NCBI RefSeq assembly: GCF_029542085.1
Contig: NZ_CP107036.1
Span: 6,324,001 to 6,388,000, forward strand
Origin: Sphingobacterium sp. ML3W
GTDB lineage: Bacteria > Bacteroidota > Bacteroidia > Sphingobacteriales > Sphingobacteriaceae
Direction of reading: 5' to 3'
DNA length: 64,000 bases
Shown: piece by piece, positions 35,236-44,799 of the stretch
Position numbering within the stretch: position 1 is the first letter of the stretch
How the letters are laid out: every line of letters begins with the position of its first letter
Made by a program: the position numbers and the translations under genes
Notes under the pieces: model-generated
What the model saw: the letters and a program-made list of their open reading frames with translations, nothing else
Databases searched by the model: none
What the model was told of the DNA's origin: nothing

Positions 35236-38200
35236 TGAGGGTGTTGTTGACGGCGCTTTTTACAAGCGTATTGTTTTTCATGAGCAAGGCTCAGGAAAAA
35301 ATTTGGGTACAGGGTACAATTGTTTCAGCAAAAGATGGCAGGGAGCTAGTGGGGGCATCTATACGGAACAAAACGTTGCATAATCAGGCAGCAAGTTCAC
35401 TGAAAGGAAAATTCGCTATTCAGGTAGGCAGTGAAAAAGATTCTTTATTGATCAGTTGTATTGGTTATCTAGATAGGACAGTAGCAGCCGGATTTTTTGA
35501 GAAGAATAAGGTGTTAGCCCTTTCTGTCAAAGAGACTTATCTCGAAGAGGCTATTGTCAGTACAGGTTATCAAACATTGAAAGCCAATGAGGTGACAGGT
35601 GCTATTGACGTGGTAGATAATAAGATGCTCAATCAGCAGGTGGGAACTAATATTTTGGATAGGCTCAATAACATGACATCAGCAATTCGTTTTGATAATC
35701 AGCCGATACAAAATGCTGACCTGCAGAAACTGAATATTTCCGTACGGGGACTGAGTACGATAAACGGAAATCTGGATCCGCTCATTGTGCTTGACGGCTT
35801 TATCTATGAGGGGGATATCAGTAATATTGACCCCAATAATATTGAAAGTGTCTCCATCCTGAAAGATGCTGCGGCGAGTGCCATATGGGGAGCACGCGCC
35901 GGGAACGGTGTTATCGTTATGACTTCAAAAAAGGGTGCTTTTTCTAAGGAGCAGAAGACAAAAATAACACTCGCAAATACGATAATCCTGAAAGAAAATA
36001 GCGATCTGAATAAAATCTATCAGCCCCAAAATGCTGATTTTATCGCACTCGAAAAATATCTTTTTGAAAAGGGGTACTACGATTCGGAATTGCTATACCA
36101 GCCGTATCTAGCACAGTCGCCAGTGATCGACCTATTGGATAGACGCAAGCGCAACCTTATTTCTGCAGCAGATTCGGCCAGCGGTATAGCTAAGCTCATG
36201 CGTCAAAATGGAAGACAAAACTATATGGATGCTTTTTATAATGTCCCATTTGTCAATCAGCACGCCTTGAATATCTCGGGCGGAGGGACACGCAGCTCGT
36301 ATGGGTTTGGTATTGGATATACCGGGAATAAATCCGAACTGGATGCTTTCGATAGAAAGATCAATATCCAGCTGTCCAATAGTTTCAGACCTACCGACAA
36401 TATACAGATAGACCTGCAGGTGCTTTATACCAATCAGGATAGCAGAAAAGGCAAACCTGAATTCTCATCGTTGAGCTATGGCAGTATGCAGACTCCATAT
36501 CTTCAGTTTCTAAATGAGGATGGTACTGAAATCCCATTTGAAAAGGAATATAGGGGCAGTTATCTGAAAGAAAACTATGCGAAAGGTTATCTGCCATGGG
36601 ATTACTATCCACTGTCAGAATATAAATATGCAAAAGACCGGCGGCAGAATAATGAATGGTTTTCGAGTCTGAACCTGAAATATAAGGTATTGCCTTACCT
36701 ACACCTGAATGTCGGGGGACAGATTCAGCAGCAGCGTACAGAAAATAACGAATTGAATACCTTGGAAAGTTACGAAGCACGCAAGTGGATTAATCAGTTT
36801 ACCACCGTCGGTACAGGAACCACAGCTACAAAATATAACATTCCCCTCGGTGGTATAAAACGCTACTCGGCTGCTGAGGGCAGGTCGTATACGCTACGTG
36901 GTCAAATTGATTTTAACAAATCGATTGATCGGCATCTGCTGGTCGGCATTCTTGGTGCCGAGGTACGGGAGAATAGGTCGAACACAAATTCTTATACGGC
37001 CTATGGGTACAATGAATTACCGATGTCAAGCACTTCGGTGGATTTTGTAACTCGCTTTCCAAAGATGCCGGATGATGATATGCGTCGGATACCGGGAGCG
37101 CCGCAATTTTTTAAAAATGTAAATCGATTCGTTTCGCTTTATACCAATATAAGCGACAGGTTTATGGACCGTTATGGCCTATCTATGAGTTTGAGAAAAG
37201 ACGGGGCGAATATCTTTGGTGCTTCGACCAATGATAAATGGTCGCCGCTCTGGTCCATAGGCGGATCTTGGGATCTGCATAAGGAGGCTTTCTTTAAGCT
37301 GGCCCTGTTTGATTATCTAAAATTGAGGACAACTTACGGAACCAGTGGTAACGTAGATCTGCGACGATCGCCAGATCCAATTGCCTATATCGGTTCGGCA
37401 ACTTATACCAGCTATCCAATGTATCAGATAAGTACCTTGAATGATCCTTTGCTAAAATGGGAAAGAGTGGCAACCACTAACTTTGGTCTGGATTTTTCAT
37501 TAAGAAAAGGAAGATTGTCCGGACGTATGGACTACTATGTAAAGAAAGGCAAAGATTTATACGGACTGAGCGAATACGATTATACGGCATGGGGCTTACA
37601 GGGTACAGTTGTTAAGAATTTGGCAGGAATGCGGGGGCAAGGTTTTGACATTGACTTAAATTCAAAGAATATAAGCGGAAAGGTCAACTGGGATACGCGA
37701 ATGATAATAAGCCTAAATAGGAACAAAACAACGCAATATTACAACCTACAAAATAGTGTCACATCCTTTCTCTCGGGAGGAAATACCATCACACCGATCG
37801 TCGGTAAACCGCTGAACGCATTGGCGGCCTATAAATGGATGGGGTTGAATGAATTTGGTGAAGGGCAGGGCTTGCTGGATGGGCAGCTAAGCACAGACTA
37901 TACAGCCATACGTAATCAGGCCGATGCGTTACCAGAAGGAAATGAAAGTATCGTTTATTTTGGATCCTCCAAACCTCAGGTCTTTGGTAATGTAATCAAT
38001 ACCTTGGCTTGGAATTCTTTGATTTTTTCTTTCAACGTCAGTTTTAAGGGGGACTATTATGTAAGGCGTCCTGTGACGTCCTATTTTTCATTGTTTGCCA
38101 ACGGTACGGCCTACCCGGACTTTGATCAAAGATGGCAGCAGCCGGGGGATGAACAGCATACGCAGGTTCCAGGTATGAAATATCCTATAAATTCAATGTC

Positions 38201-38447
38201 AGACACATTCTATCAATATGCTGATATCAATGTCTATAAAGGAGATCATTTGCGCCTAGAATATGTTTCGCTGACCTGGCAGGGTAAGTATACCGTCGGA
38301 AATCGTGCATTTAATATGGGGCTGTCGGCAAACGCGGCCAACCTAGGAGTACTATGGCGCGCAAACAAGATTGGTATCGATCCGGAATTTCCTTACCGAT
38401 TAAGTCCACCGAAGACATTTTCCATCGGATTAAAAATTGATTATTGA
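35235..38447 (+). CDS. SusC/RagA-like TonB-dependent outer-membrane transporter
   Basis: 1070 residues. Signal peptide (LFTSVLFFMSKAQ), then a carboxypeptidase-regulatory-like domain (VQGTIVSAKDGRELVGASI), a plug domain with LNISVRGLSTINGNLDPLIVLDGFIYEGD, NIESVSILKDAAASAIWGARAGNGVIVM, and a 22-strand barrel to the C-terminal aromatic (KIDY). These are the SusC signatures. It is translationally coupled to the TlpA-like gene and followed by a SusD-like gene, so import of a ligand through a SusCD pair is expected; substrate unknown. The TlpA-SusC-SusD set, without glycosidases, differs from a polysaccharide locus. Confidence 0.92.
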   Translation: MRVLLTALFTSVLFFMSKAQEKIWVQGTIVSAKDGRELVGASIRNKTLHNQAASSLKGKFAIQVGSEKDSLLISCIGYLDRTVAAGFFEKNKVLALSVKETYLEEAIVSTGYQTLKANEVTGAIDVVDNKMLNQQVGTNILDRLNNMTSAIRFDNQPIQNADLQKLNISVRGLSTINGNLDPLIVLDGFIYEGDISNIDPNNIESVSILKDAAASAIWGARAGNGVIVMTSKKGAFSKEQKTKITLANTIILKENSDLNKIYQPQNADFIALEKYLFEKGYYDSELLYQPYLAQSPVIDLLDRRKRNLISAADSASGIAKLMRQNGRQNYMDAFYNVPFVNQHALNISGGGTRSSYGFGIGYTGNKSELDAFDRKINIQLSNSFRPTDNIQIDLQVLYTNQDSRKGKPEFSSLSYGSMQTPYLQFLNEDGTEIPFEKEYRGSYLKENYAKGYLPWDYYPLSEYKYAKDRRQNNEWFSSLNLKYKVLPYLHLNVGGQIQQQRTENNELNTLESYEARKWINQFTTVGTGTTATKYNIPLGGIKRYSAAEGRSYTLRGQIDFNKSIDRHLLVGILGAEVRENRSNTNSYTAYGYNELPMSSTSVDFVTRFPKMPDDDMRRIPGAPQFFKNVNRFVSLYTNISDRFMDRYGLSMSLRKDGANIFGASTNDKWSPLWSIGGSWDLHKEAFFKLALFDYLKLRTTYGTSGNVDLRRSPDPIAYIGSATYTSYPMYQISTLNDPLLKWERVATTNFGLDFSLRKGRLSGRMDYYVKKGKDLYGLSEYDYTAWGLQGTVVKNLAGMRGQGFDIDLNSKNISGKVNWDTRMIISLNRNKTTQYYNLQNSVTSFLSGGNTITPIVGKPLNALAAYKWMGLNEFGEGQGLLDGQLSTDYTAIRNQADALPEGNESIVYFGSSKPQVFGNVINTLAWNSLIFSFNVSFKGDYYVRRPVTSYFSLFANGTAYPDFDQRWQQPGDEQHTQVPGMKYPINSMSDTFYQYADINVYKGDHLRLEYVSLTWQGKYTVGNRAFNMGLSANAANLGVLWRANKIGIDPEFPYRLSPPKTFSIGLKIDY

Positions 38448-38460
38448 TCTAATATCATAA

Positions 38461-39819
38461 ATGATGAAAAGATTTCTTAACATATTGTGGCTAGGAGTAG
38501 TTGTTTTCTCCTTGTCCGCCTGTCAAAAATATTTAGAAGTGCAGTCAAACTATGGTTTGGCTGTACCGACTAGTTTGGACGACTTACAAAAGCTATTGGA
38601 TGATAGTCAGATCATGAATCTGAAGTTTCCTTCTTTTGGGGAAGCGTCGGCAGATAATTATTATCTGAGCCAATCCGTATATGATGCATTGCTTGACTAT
38701 GGCCAGCAGACTTATGTCTGGCAGAATTATCATATGAATTTCGGAAATGACTGGTCCTCATCTTACAGCACTGTTTACAATAGTAACCTCGTGTTGGACC
38801 GTATAAAAAAGATCAATCGAGAGGAAAGTAATGCTAATCAATATGATGCCATTTATGCTTCTGCTAAATTTTATCGGGCGAGCCAATATCTGGTCTTATT
38901 ATGGACCTATTCAAAAGCCTATACCCAAGAATCCAAAACAGATATGGGTATTGTGCTGCGAAATAATTCGGATTTTCATGAACAATCGTATCGGTCATCA
39001 ATCGCGGAGTGTTACGAAAAAGTAATCACAGACCTGAAAGAATGTAGTCTTATGCTTCCTGAGAAAACCAGTCATGTCATGCGTCCGAATAAATATGCGG
39101 CTTATGCTACATTGGCTCGCGCTTACCTATCGATGCAAGTCTATGATTCGGCCCATTATTATGTTGATCTAGCCCTGAAATACAATGCTGAACTGCTTGA
39201 TTTCAATAATTTATCGGAAGTAAAGATGACAGCGTCCTACCCGTTTACGCTTTTTAATAAAGAGACATTGTTTTACGCTGAATTATTAGTAAATATCAAT
39301 TTGACTAGTTCGCGCGCTTTGACTGATACGCTCCTGTATCGCTCGTATGAAAGTAATGATCTGCGCAGGTCAGCATACTTCAAAGTAGCAGCCGATGGAA
39401 CGACTACTTTCAAAGGCAGTTATGCGGGATCTTCTAAACTTTTTTCGGGAATAGCAACGGACGAGCTGTATCTTATGCGTGCGGAATGCAATGTGAGAAT
39501 GGGAAATGTAGAGGCAGGAATGGCAGACCTAAACTATCTACTCGCGTACCGGTATAAAGTGGGCACATTTACTCCTTATGTGATAAAAGACAAAACAGAA
39601 GCACTAGCTATAATTCTAAAAGAACGAAGAAAGGAATTGCTGTATAGGGGGCTGAGATGGATGGATCTTAAACGGTTGAATGCAGAAGGAGGGGAGATTT
39701 CAATAACAAGGAAACTAAATGGGGAATTGATTACTTTACAGCCAAACTCCAACGCTTATGCACTTCCTCTTCCTGAAGATATTATTAGGTTGACGGGAAT
39801 GCAGCAAAATCCGAAATAA
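38461..39819 (+). CDS. SusD/RagB-like surface lipoprotein
   Basis: 452 residues. Lipoprotein signal with VVFSLSACQKYLE (Cys at about 21). TPR-like helices typical of SusD follow (ANQYDAIYASAKFYRASQYLVLLWTYSKAY; KYAAYATLARAYLSMQVYDSAHYYVDLAL) and a C-terminal ILKERRKELLYRGLRWMDLKRLN, the usual SusD ending. It caps the SusC barrel and binds its ligand at the cell surface. Thirteen bases after susC; last gene of the operon. Confidence 0.92.
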   Translation: MMKRFLNILWLGVVVFSLSACQKYLEVQSNYGLAVPTSLDDLQKLLDDSQIMNLKFPSFGEASADNYYLSQSVYDALLDYGQQTYVWQNYHMNFGNDWSSSYSTVYNSNLVLDRIKKINREESNANQYDAIYASAKFYRASQYLVLLWTYSKAYTQESKTDMGIVLRNNSDFHEQSYRSSIAECYEKVITDLKECSLMLPEKTSHVMRPNKYAAYATLARAYLSMQVYDSAHYYVDLALKYNAELLDFNNLSEVKMTASYPFTLFNKETLFYAELLVNINLTSSRALTDTLLYRSYESNDLRRSAYFKVAADGTTTFKGSYAGSSKLFSGIATDELYLMRAECNVRMGNVEAGMADLNYLLAYRYKVGTFTPYVIKDKTEALAIILKERRKELLYRGLRWMDLKRLNAEGGEISITRKLNGELITLQPNSNAYALPLPEDIIRLTGMQQNPK

Positions 39820-39838
39820 AGAAAATGTAGGCACAAAT

Positions 39839-39874
39839 AAGGAAGGGGCAGTCCGATCGGATTACCCCTTCCTT
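39839..39874. terminator. Bidirectional terminator between convergent operons
   Basis: AAGGAAGGGG/CCCCTTCCTT stem at 39839-39874, with TCCGATCGGA self-complementary inside. It separates susD (+) from the DUF6520 gene (-). Confidence 0.7.
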
Positions 39875-39878
39875 TCAT

Positions 39879-40262
39879 TTATCCCCTATTGATTGGAGTA
39901 AATGTAGTTGAGCTGCTGCCACCGGTTCTAGATGGGATATAGTTTCCTCCAGAAGTTGCGGTAGCGCCAAGCTGAATCTTCGCTGGATTCAGCTGATCTG
40001 AAGAATTCAGATCAGATTCATCTACTACCTGAGAGCAAGCCATAACGTTTGCACTGTTACAGTCCTCATCATTGGGCGTGGTGTTCCAACGCGAGGCATC
40101 TTTAACCTGATCCTCATCTTGAGGATCACCATGGAAGTAAATAGTCACAGGATCTAGTTTTTTTCCTGCATAAGCCTCAGCACCTTTAAATGCTGAGAAT
40201 CCGATAATCATGGCTCCGCCTAATATCATGTAGCCATAATTGTTTAAAAATTTGGTTAGCAT
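39879..40262 (-). CDS. DUF6520-type small exported protein
   Basis: Start at 40262 (MLTKFLNNYGYMILGG), overlapping the end of the MauE-like gene by several bases (ACATGCTAA). 127 residues. One N-terminal hydrophobic helix (YMILGGAMIIGFSAF) is followed by a low-complexity acidic, then Ser/Thr/Gly-rich tail (GGNYIPSRTGGSSSTTF) containing a Cys pair (DEDCNSANVMACS). This is the arrangement of the DUF6520 family of Bacteroidota, typically encoded after a MauE-like protein. A secreted signal or substrate of the MauE partner is conceivable; no function is established. Confidence 0.7.
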   Translation of the reverse strand: MLTKFLNNYGYMILGGAMIIGFSAFKGAEAYAGKKLDPVTIYFHGDPQDEDQVKDASRWNTTPNDEDCNSANVMACSQVVDESDLNSSDQLNPAKIQLGATATSGGNYIPSRTGGSSSTTFTPINRG

Positions 40263-41014
40263 GTAGCTACCCTCCTTTCTGTACTGCAAGCCAGCGATTG
40301 GTTGGTAAAAATACTGGCCTGCAAACTTTTGGTAAATAATTGTTGTCGGTACGGTTCTGTGTACCGATCGTATCTGAATGCCAGGCTGCCTACTATAGGC
40401 CTACTGACGTCGTTATGTGCTGGATCATAATATAGACTGTCTGGATATAGGCTGTCTGGCGTATACCACATATCTTTTGATTTTGTACCGCGGATATCCC
40501 GATAGCTGATGGCGCCGATTGCTATAAAGCCAATCAGAAATAATGCGATGTTTGTCTTGCCCGTGATTACTCGCTCGCCATAGTTAGCAACTATGCGATG
40601 CAACACCCATCCCGTTATAGAAAGCCCAAGAATCACGATATTTATCAATAGATGCGCAGTCCAGGAAATACGGCTCAGAAAGCTTGTGCACATACAGGGT
40701 TTCTGTGCATAAACATTGAATACGCCTAAGCCAATATAGATCGTAAAGGCGATGATCAATAGGGTGGAGGCTCTCCATCCCCAGGCACGCAGCCTTGCTA
40801 GTGGCATGGCCAGCAGTATCCCTACACCGATTTCCATAAGCGGAAGTGACCAAAAGAGTATTGGAGCCAGATCACTGATTACTGGCTGCTGCTCGAGGGC
40901 GATCCGAAACGCGCTCAGCTGCCAGATCTTGTCCATGCCTACATAGATCCAAAAGAGGATCATTATGCCCCTAAGGATTTTATACATTATGCTGCTTGTT
41001 TTATTCGCTTCCAT
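40256..41014 (-). CDS. MauE/DoxX-like membrane protein
   Basis: 252 residues with five or so membrane helices, including ILRGIMILFWIYVGMDKIW, ILFWSLPLMEIGVGILLAM and STLLIIAFTIYIGLGVF, then KPCMCTSFLSRISWTAHLLINIVIL, where the Cys-x-Cys loop recalls the redox-active loop of MauE/DsbD-like proteins. The C-terminal ~70 residues are periplasmic. MauE proteins act in disulfide or cofactor maturation of exported proteins, so it may mature the DUF6520 product, which carries two Cys. It is convergent with the TlpA-SusC-SusD operon, whose TlpA is also a thiol-redox protein. Confidence 0.75.
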   Translation of the reverse strand: MEANKTSSIMYKILRGIMILFWIYVGMDKIWQLSAFRIALEQQPVISDLAPILFWSLPLMEIGVGILLAMPLARLRAWGWRASTLLIIAFTIYIGLGVFNVYAQKPCMCTSFLSRISWTAHLLINIVILGLSITGWVLHRIVANYGERVITGKTNIALFLIGFIAIGAISYRDIRGTKSKDMWYTPDSLYPDSLYYDPAHNDVSRPIVGSLAFRYDRYTEPYRQQLFTKSLQASIFTNQSLACSTERRVATC

Positions 41015-41021
41015 AGCTTTA

Positions 41022-41259
41022 ATTATTTGTACTGTGGTATTTATTATTTCTTTCCGCTGTTTTATTATTTCCGGTTGCGGTTTTATTATTTATTGCTTAG
41101 TTTAGGCTAACTATTTGTATTTCCCTTCTAACTATTTATATTCCGGTCGTAATTATTTGATTTGACCAGTTTACTATTCATGTTGTGCTCATCTTAATTA
41201 TTTGTATTGCCGTGTTTATTATTTTTGAATGGGCTTTTATTATTTCTTTGCTTCTTTAA
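41022..41259. repeat. 21-bp-periodic array of ATTATTT (11 units) upstream of the MauE-like gene
   Basis: ATTATTT or ACTATT(T/C) starts at 41022, 41043, 41064, 41085, 41110, 41131, 41152, 41173, 41197, 41218 and 41239. Steps are 21 except 25 and 24 at two places. The 14 bases between are variable but usually end in TTT. On the minus strand, which carries the MauE-like gene, the motif reads AAATAAT and the array begins right before the start codon. Twenty-one bp is two turns of B-DNA and also the 9+12 period of direct repeats bound by LytTR domains; a LytTR-type regulator is encoded 2.7 kb away. Confidence 0.85.
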
Positions 41260-41582
41260 AAACAGGGCGCCGTACCTGCCCCTTCATGAGGTACAGCGGC
41301 CTGCCTGAGCGTCAGCTGCTACTTTCTCGTACGCCTTAAATCAAAGGTAGCCCAGATAATAGCGCAGTGTAGGGGTAGTATTTGAGTCTTGTCAAGGCTG
41401 CAAACAGGCTTAAAATAAATTTCAGGAAAGGGAAGGGGGTACTATGGGCGAAATGGTTGGAAATATGTTGGTAGGGGCGATCGGGTCTGGAAATAGTCTC
41501 GGCCAATATTTATGGCAGTGTTAGAAGGGACAATTGTAGGGGTACTCGGTGAATACCCCTACTTTTTATGATTTTTCTTTTT
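41260..41582. other. Gene-free region after the 21-bp array
   Basis: About 320 bases. A GTAGGGGTA/TACCCCTAC hairpin with a following T run on the plus strand lies at 41536-41567, near the end of the minus-strand gene. Nothing else was recognised. Confidence 0.4.
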
Positions 41583-42674
41583 TTACCTTTTTAAATCGGG
41601 AAATAGCTCGCGTAGCTCGGCCTGCATGTTGTTTAATGTCCGGAGAATACGCACGGCAGCAGCATATTCCACACTTTTATCCATTTTCGTCAGGGTATGT
41701 GGCGTCAGCAAGATACCTTCTTTGGTCTTGATGAGTTTTGAAAACTCCGCAGCGACCTCCTTTTTCTCAGACGAACGTGTAATATTGGCTTTTACGCATA
41801 AATGTAACCAGAGCTTGAGCTCCTTGCCATTGAAGTTGCTATGTATAAATTGCTCATCATCTTTTTCTAATGATGTCTGCTGAGACTGGGATAGCTCCGT
41901 CTGCATATATTCGCACATCAGCTTCAGGAGACTACTGCGGTTACTATCGTAGGCAAAGCCCCGTATGCAGGAAAAATGTTTTGGAAACCGCAATAAATCT
42001 TCCATAAAGATGGGATCGGTCTGATAAAACTCCTTCCAACGATTGAAAAATCCCATGTGGTTAAAATTGAAATTGATCATCAGGATCAGAAAACGGCAAT
42101 GCCAGTTTTTTCTTTGCCGGTTATCTTTGGCCAATTGCCTTAGTGCATCCAGCAACTGTATCAAATAGTCTTGATGACGGTATTGGATATAAGGGATCTT
42201 GCCCTCCTCAAATAGGCTGTCTATGGCTGAATGAATTTCATGAAGGTAGACCAGCGGAATATTTTTTTTAGCCAACTGTTCAACAAGAGCAGGAAGACGA
42301 CTGTAGACATAGGTACTGATCTTGTCTTTATAGTGCCCGGGTAAGGTTGTAGCGGGATCGATATCATTTTTAAATAAAAATTCAACACGCTCCAGCAATT
42401 CCTCCAATGCATTTAGAGCACTCCGGTCTTCAATACCTTTCTCTGTACAGAATGCCATCAGCTTTTGGTGTAGCCGGAGCAACTGTAGATGATATAAACG
42501 TACGGTATTACTGGTGCTGTCGACTTTGCTGGCCTCTCTGTGGGCTTGCAGCGCTAAAGGAAAATTGTCCGAACAGGCTACTGATATACTATATAGCCGT
42601 GAAGGTATCTCCATCTGATCGACACGATACAGTGTTTCAATCATCAGGGTGAGCTGATATAGACTTACAATCAT
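41583..42674 (-). CDS. Uncharacterised 363-residue helical protein
   Basis: The start is placed at the ATG at 42674 (MIVSLYQLTLMIETLY), which overlaps the upstream stop as ATGA and has an AGGAGG sequence 8 bases before it, unusually strong for Bacteroidota. Soluble and almost wholly helical. A conserved-looking block is WHCRFLILMINFNFNHMGFFNRWKEFYQTDP. The C-terminal part (VAAEFSKLIKTKEGILLTPHTLTKMDKSVEYAAAVRILRTLNNMQAEL) resembles the end of RteC/conjugation-type regulators only vaguely. No function assigned. Second gene of a two-gene operon. Confidence 0.6.
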   Translation of the reverse strand: MIVSLYQLTLMIETLYRVDQMEIPSRLYSISVACSDNFPLALQAHREASKVDSTSNTVRLYHLQLLRLHQKLMAFCTEKGIEDRSALNALEELLERVEFLFKNDIDPATTLPGHYKDKISTYVYSRLPALVEQLAKKNIPLVYLHEIHSAIDSLFEEGKIPYIQYRHQDYLIQLLDALRQLAKDNRQRKNWHCRFLILMINFNFNHMGFFNRWKEFYQTDPIFMEDLLRFPKHFSCIRGFAYDSNRSSLLKLMCEYMQTELSQSQQTSLEKDDEQFIHSNFNGKELKLWLHLCVKANITRSSEKKEVAAEFSKLIKTKEGILLTPHTLTKMDKSVEYAAAVRILRTLNNMQAELRELFPDLKR

Positions 42675-43372
42675 TTGTACCTCCTTTTGATATCTTTGTG
42701 GTACCAAGGCCAACCATATACACCGGGATGCAACTGGAGATTGAGCTTATCGCCTTCTTTTGCTTTTTCATAAAGTTTAGGATGTACGTCCATCGGTAGC
42801 TGATATTGTCGCCCTTCGTAAGAAAAAGAAAGTAGGAGCTCATGGATATCACAGCACAGAGGACATTTCTGAACGACAACAGCCGTAATCTGTACATTCT
42901 TGGCGTCCGCTGTATGCTGGCAATTATTGAGGATCAGAACCATGCGGATATACCAGGTACAGGCAATAAGCATAATGGGAAACTGGACGGTATATAGCTT
43001 TAAGATATTCACGTGCTTGAACAGAAGAACATTAGCTGCGGCACAACACAGTAGCGCGGCAGGAAGGGCATGTATAAAAGCTGGTCCAAAGGGCTGTGAG
43101 CTGAGCAGTAGCTCATAGGGCATACGGTCAAATAGTGCAATGCTACTGATCTGGATGCAGATAAAGAAAACAAAGAATAACTGGAGTACCACGCTTTGAT
43201 TACGGATCTCTAAAAAAGGTATAAATAGTACAAGGACACCTATGCTATATACTCTTAATGGGAATGTTGGTGCAATGAATAGACCATATAGGGTAACGAG
43301 GACTGCTACACAGATCAGGATGTAATTGCGGGTGAACCGTTGTATCGTTGGCTTTGGGGTTTCCATACGCAT
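42671..43372 (-). CDS. Uncharacterised membrane protein
   Basis: 233 residues. Five likely membrane helices fill the first 155 residues (NYILICVAVLVTLYGLFIA, VLVLFIPFLEI, LQLFFVFFICIQISSIALF, FIHALPAALLCCAAANVLLF, QFPIMLIACTWYIRMVLIL). A small soluble C-terminal domain follows, with VVVQKCPLCCDIHELLLSFSYEGRQYQLPMDVHPKLY. The CPLCC could bind metal or form a redox pair. First gene of the unit, divergent from the LytTR gene. Confidence 0.6.
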   Translation of the reverse strand: MRMETPKPTIQRFTRNYILICVAVLVTLYGLFIAPTFPLRVYSIGVLVLFIPFLEIRNQSVVLQLFFVFFICIQISSIALFDRMPYELLLSSQPFGPAFIHALPAALLCCAAANVLLFKHVNILKLYTVQFPIMLIACTWYIRMVLILNNCQHTADAKNVQITAVVVQKCPLCCDIHELLLSFSYEGRQYQLPMDVHPKLYEKAKEGDKLNLQLHPGVYGWPWYHKDIKRRYK

Positions 43373-43733
43373 GGCTTTTAATATCAGTAAATTGCTGTAT
43401 GCTAAAATTACCTATAAAGGGGCTTATTCTGCCTGAAGATCATCTTTATTTCAACAAGCACATGTTTTCTACATTAAAGGATGTCTTTTTGCAACGAAGG
43501 ATATTATCTGCACAATAAAGTACTCAATTTTCCTGTTTTAGCGTATTTTATTGACTTGCAAAAACCAGGTATGGGGGTAGTATTTCTACTTTTGTGGACT
43601 GATTATTAAAATATTGACTAAATTTATAATATAAATTCCTATTTGAAAGAAATTTTTGCTGGATTAAAATCTAACCTATTTTTTAGCTATGAGATCGGTA
43701 AGGTTTTTTGTCCTATATATATAAACGGAGATT
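43373..43733. promoter_or_regulatory. Divergent promoter region of the LytTR gene
   Basis: 360 bases between divergent genes. A consensus -7 box TACTTTTG at 43587-43594 faces the LytTR gene, leaving a leader of about 130 bases. No 21-bp array was seen here. Confidence 0.45.
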
Positions 43734-44786
43734 ATGGAAAGGATCCAACAGGTCAAGTATTCAAAAGATACGGAGGTGCATGTGCATTATCCGGATTTTA
43801 TATGGGTATGCATTGCCTCGGTTCTTTTCGGGGGGATTTGTTGGTATATTGGCCACATCGCTGCGCTGTCGGACTGGTTTGAAGATAGTCCCTTGATCTT
43901 GAGTTATCTATTTTATGTGATGATCATTGCTGTTGCGCTCTTTTATACGCGCAGGGTGATAAAGCTATTGGACAAGCGGAAAAGCTGGCTGCATAATTTT
44001 GGTGACCGTTTGGGGGCACAGTTCTTCTTTTGCGTTTTGTTGCCTACGATATTTTTATTTGCAATCATAAGACCCGTTGCCCCGCCCAAAAGCGAGTGGA
44101 TATGGCTACCGCTCCTGGTGATCTTGGGCGGGATGTTGTTTTTTAATATAGGCTATGCGATCTTTTTTTATTCGTCTGTGTATCGCAAAAGGGAGACTTA
44201 TGTCAGGGAACTGGAAAATCGAGTGGAGCATCTGGAACAAAAATTATCAGAGGATAAAGAGCCGCAATCAGCACATTTGTCCGACAATCAGCTGGATGAA
44301 GAAGAGCCTTCCAAAACAGATGAGCACGAAAAAGAAGGGGATATGACCGAAGAAATTGATCTCGTACTGTTGAAAGGAATGGATACGCTTGAAGAAGAAT
44401 TTTTGCTAAACAACAGATATCTCATAAAAAAGATTATGTACAATGAGCTAGGTATATTTTTATTCGAGAAGACCAATAATACGCCGATCGTCAAATTATT
44501 TTTGAATAGCGATATGAATGCGGGAATAGGCTGTGAGCAACGTAGTCTGAACGAGATTGTGCGCGATACGCACGGCTTTGTACAGAAAATAGACCGGCAT
44601 CACGCGATCCCCTTGGATATGATTAAGGCCTGTTATCAATTGAAGGGCGGCCGGCTTCGGATCACTTTACATGTACCGTTTGGAGATAAAGACAGTTTTG
44701 TGGTTTCGTCGACCATCTCGCGTAGGATAAAAGACTGGGTAATGCTTCAGGTGCCCATTGAAAAGGATAATAGTACAAATCAATAA
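43734..44786 (+). CDS. Membrane-bound LytTR-type transcriptional regulator
   Basis: 350 residues. Four membrane helices in the first 140 residues (WVCIASVLFGGICWYIG, LILSYLFYVMIIAVALFY, LGAQFFFCVLLPTIFLF, WLPLLVILGGMLFFNIGYAIFF) are followed by a coiled coil (YVRELENRVEHLEQKLSE), an acidic linker and a C-terminal LytTR-like DNA-binding domain (FLLNNRYLIKKIMYNELGIFLFEKTNN, VQKIDRHHAIPLDMI, GGRLRITLHVPFGDKDSFVVS, RRIKDWV). Such proteins bind pairs of ~9-bp direct repeats 12 bp apart, which is 21-bp spacing; the 21-bp array at 41.0-41.3 kb is a natural target candidate. Confidence 0.75.
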   Translation: MERIQQVKYSKDTEVHVHYPDFIWVCIASVLFGGICWYIGHIAALSDWFEDSPLILSYLFYVMIIAVALFYTRRVIKLLDKRKSWLHNFGDRLGAQFFFCVLLPTIFLFAIIRPVAPPKSEWIWLPLLVILGGMLFFNIGYAIFFYSSVYRKRETYVRELENRVEHLEQKLSEDKEPQSAHLSDNQLDEEEPSKTDEHEKEGDMTEEIDLVLLKGMDTLEEEFLLNNRYLIKKIMYNELGIFLFEKTNNTPIVKLFLNSDMNAGIGCEQRSLNEIVRDTHGFVQKIDRHHAIPLDMIKACYQLKGGRLRITLHVPFGDKDSFVVSSTISRRIKDWVMLQVPIEKDNSTNQ

Positions 44787-44799
44787 TATAATATTGGCT

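Noticed and set aside
41022..41259. CRISPR-like array
   Set aside because: Conserved part is 7 bases and the period 21; too short for any CRISPR type and no cas genes.
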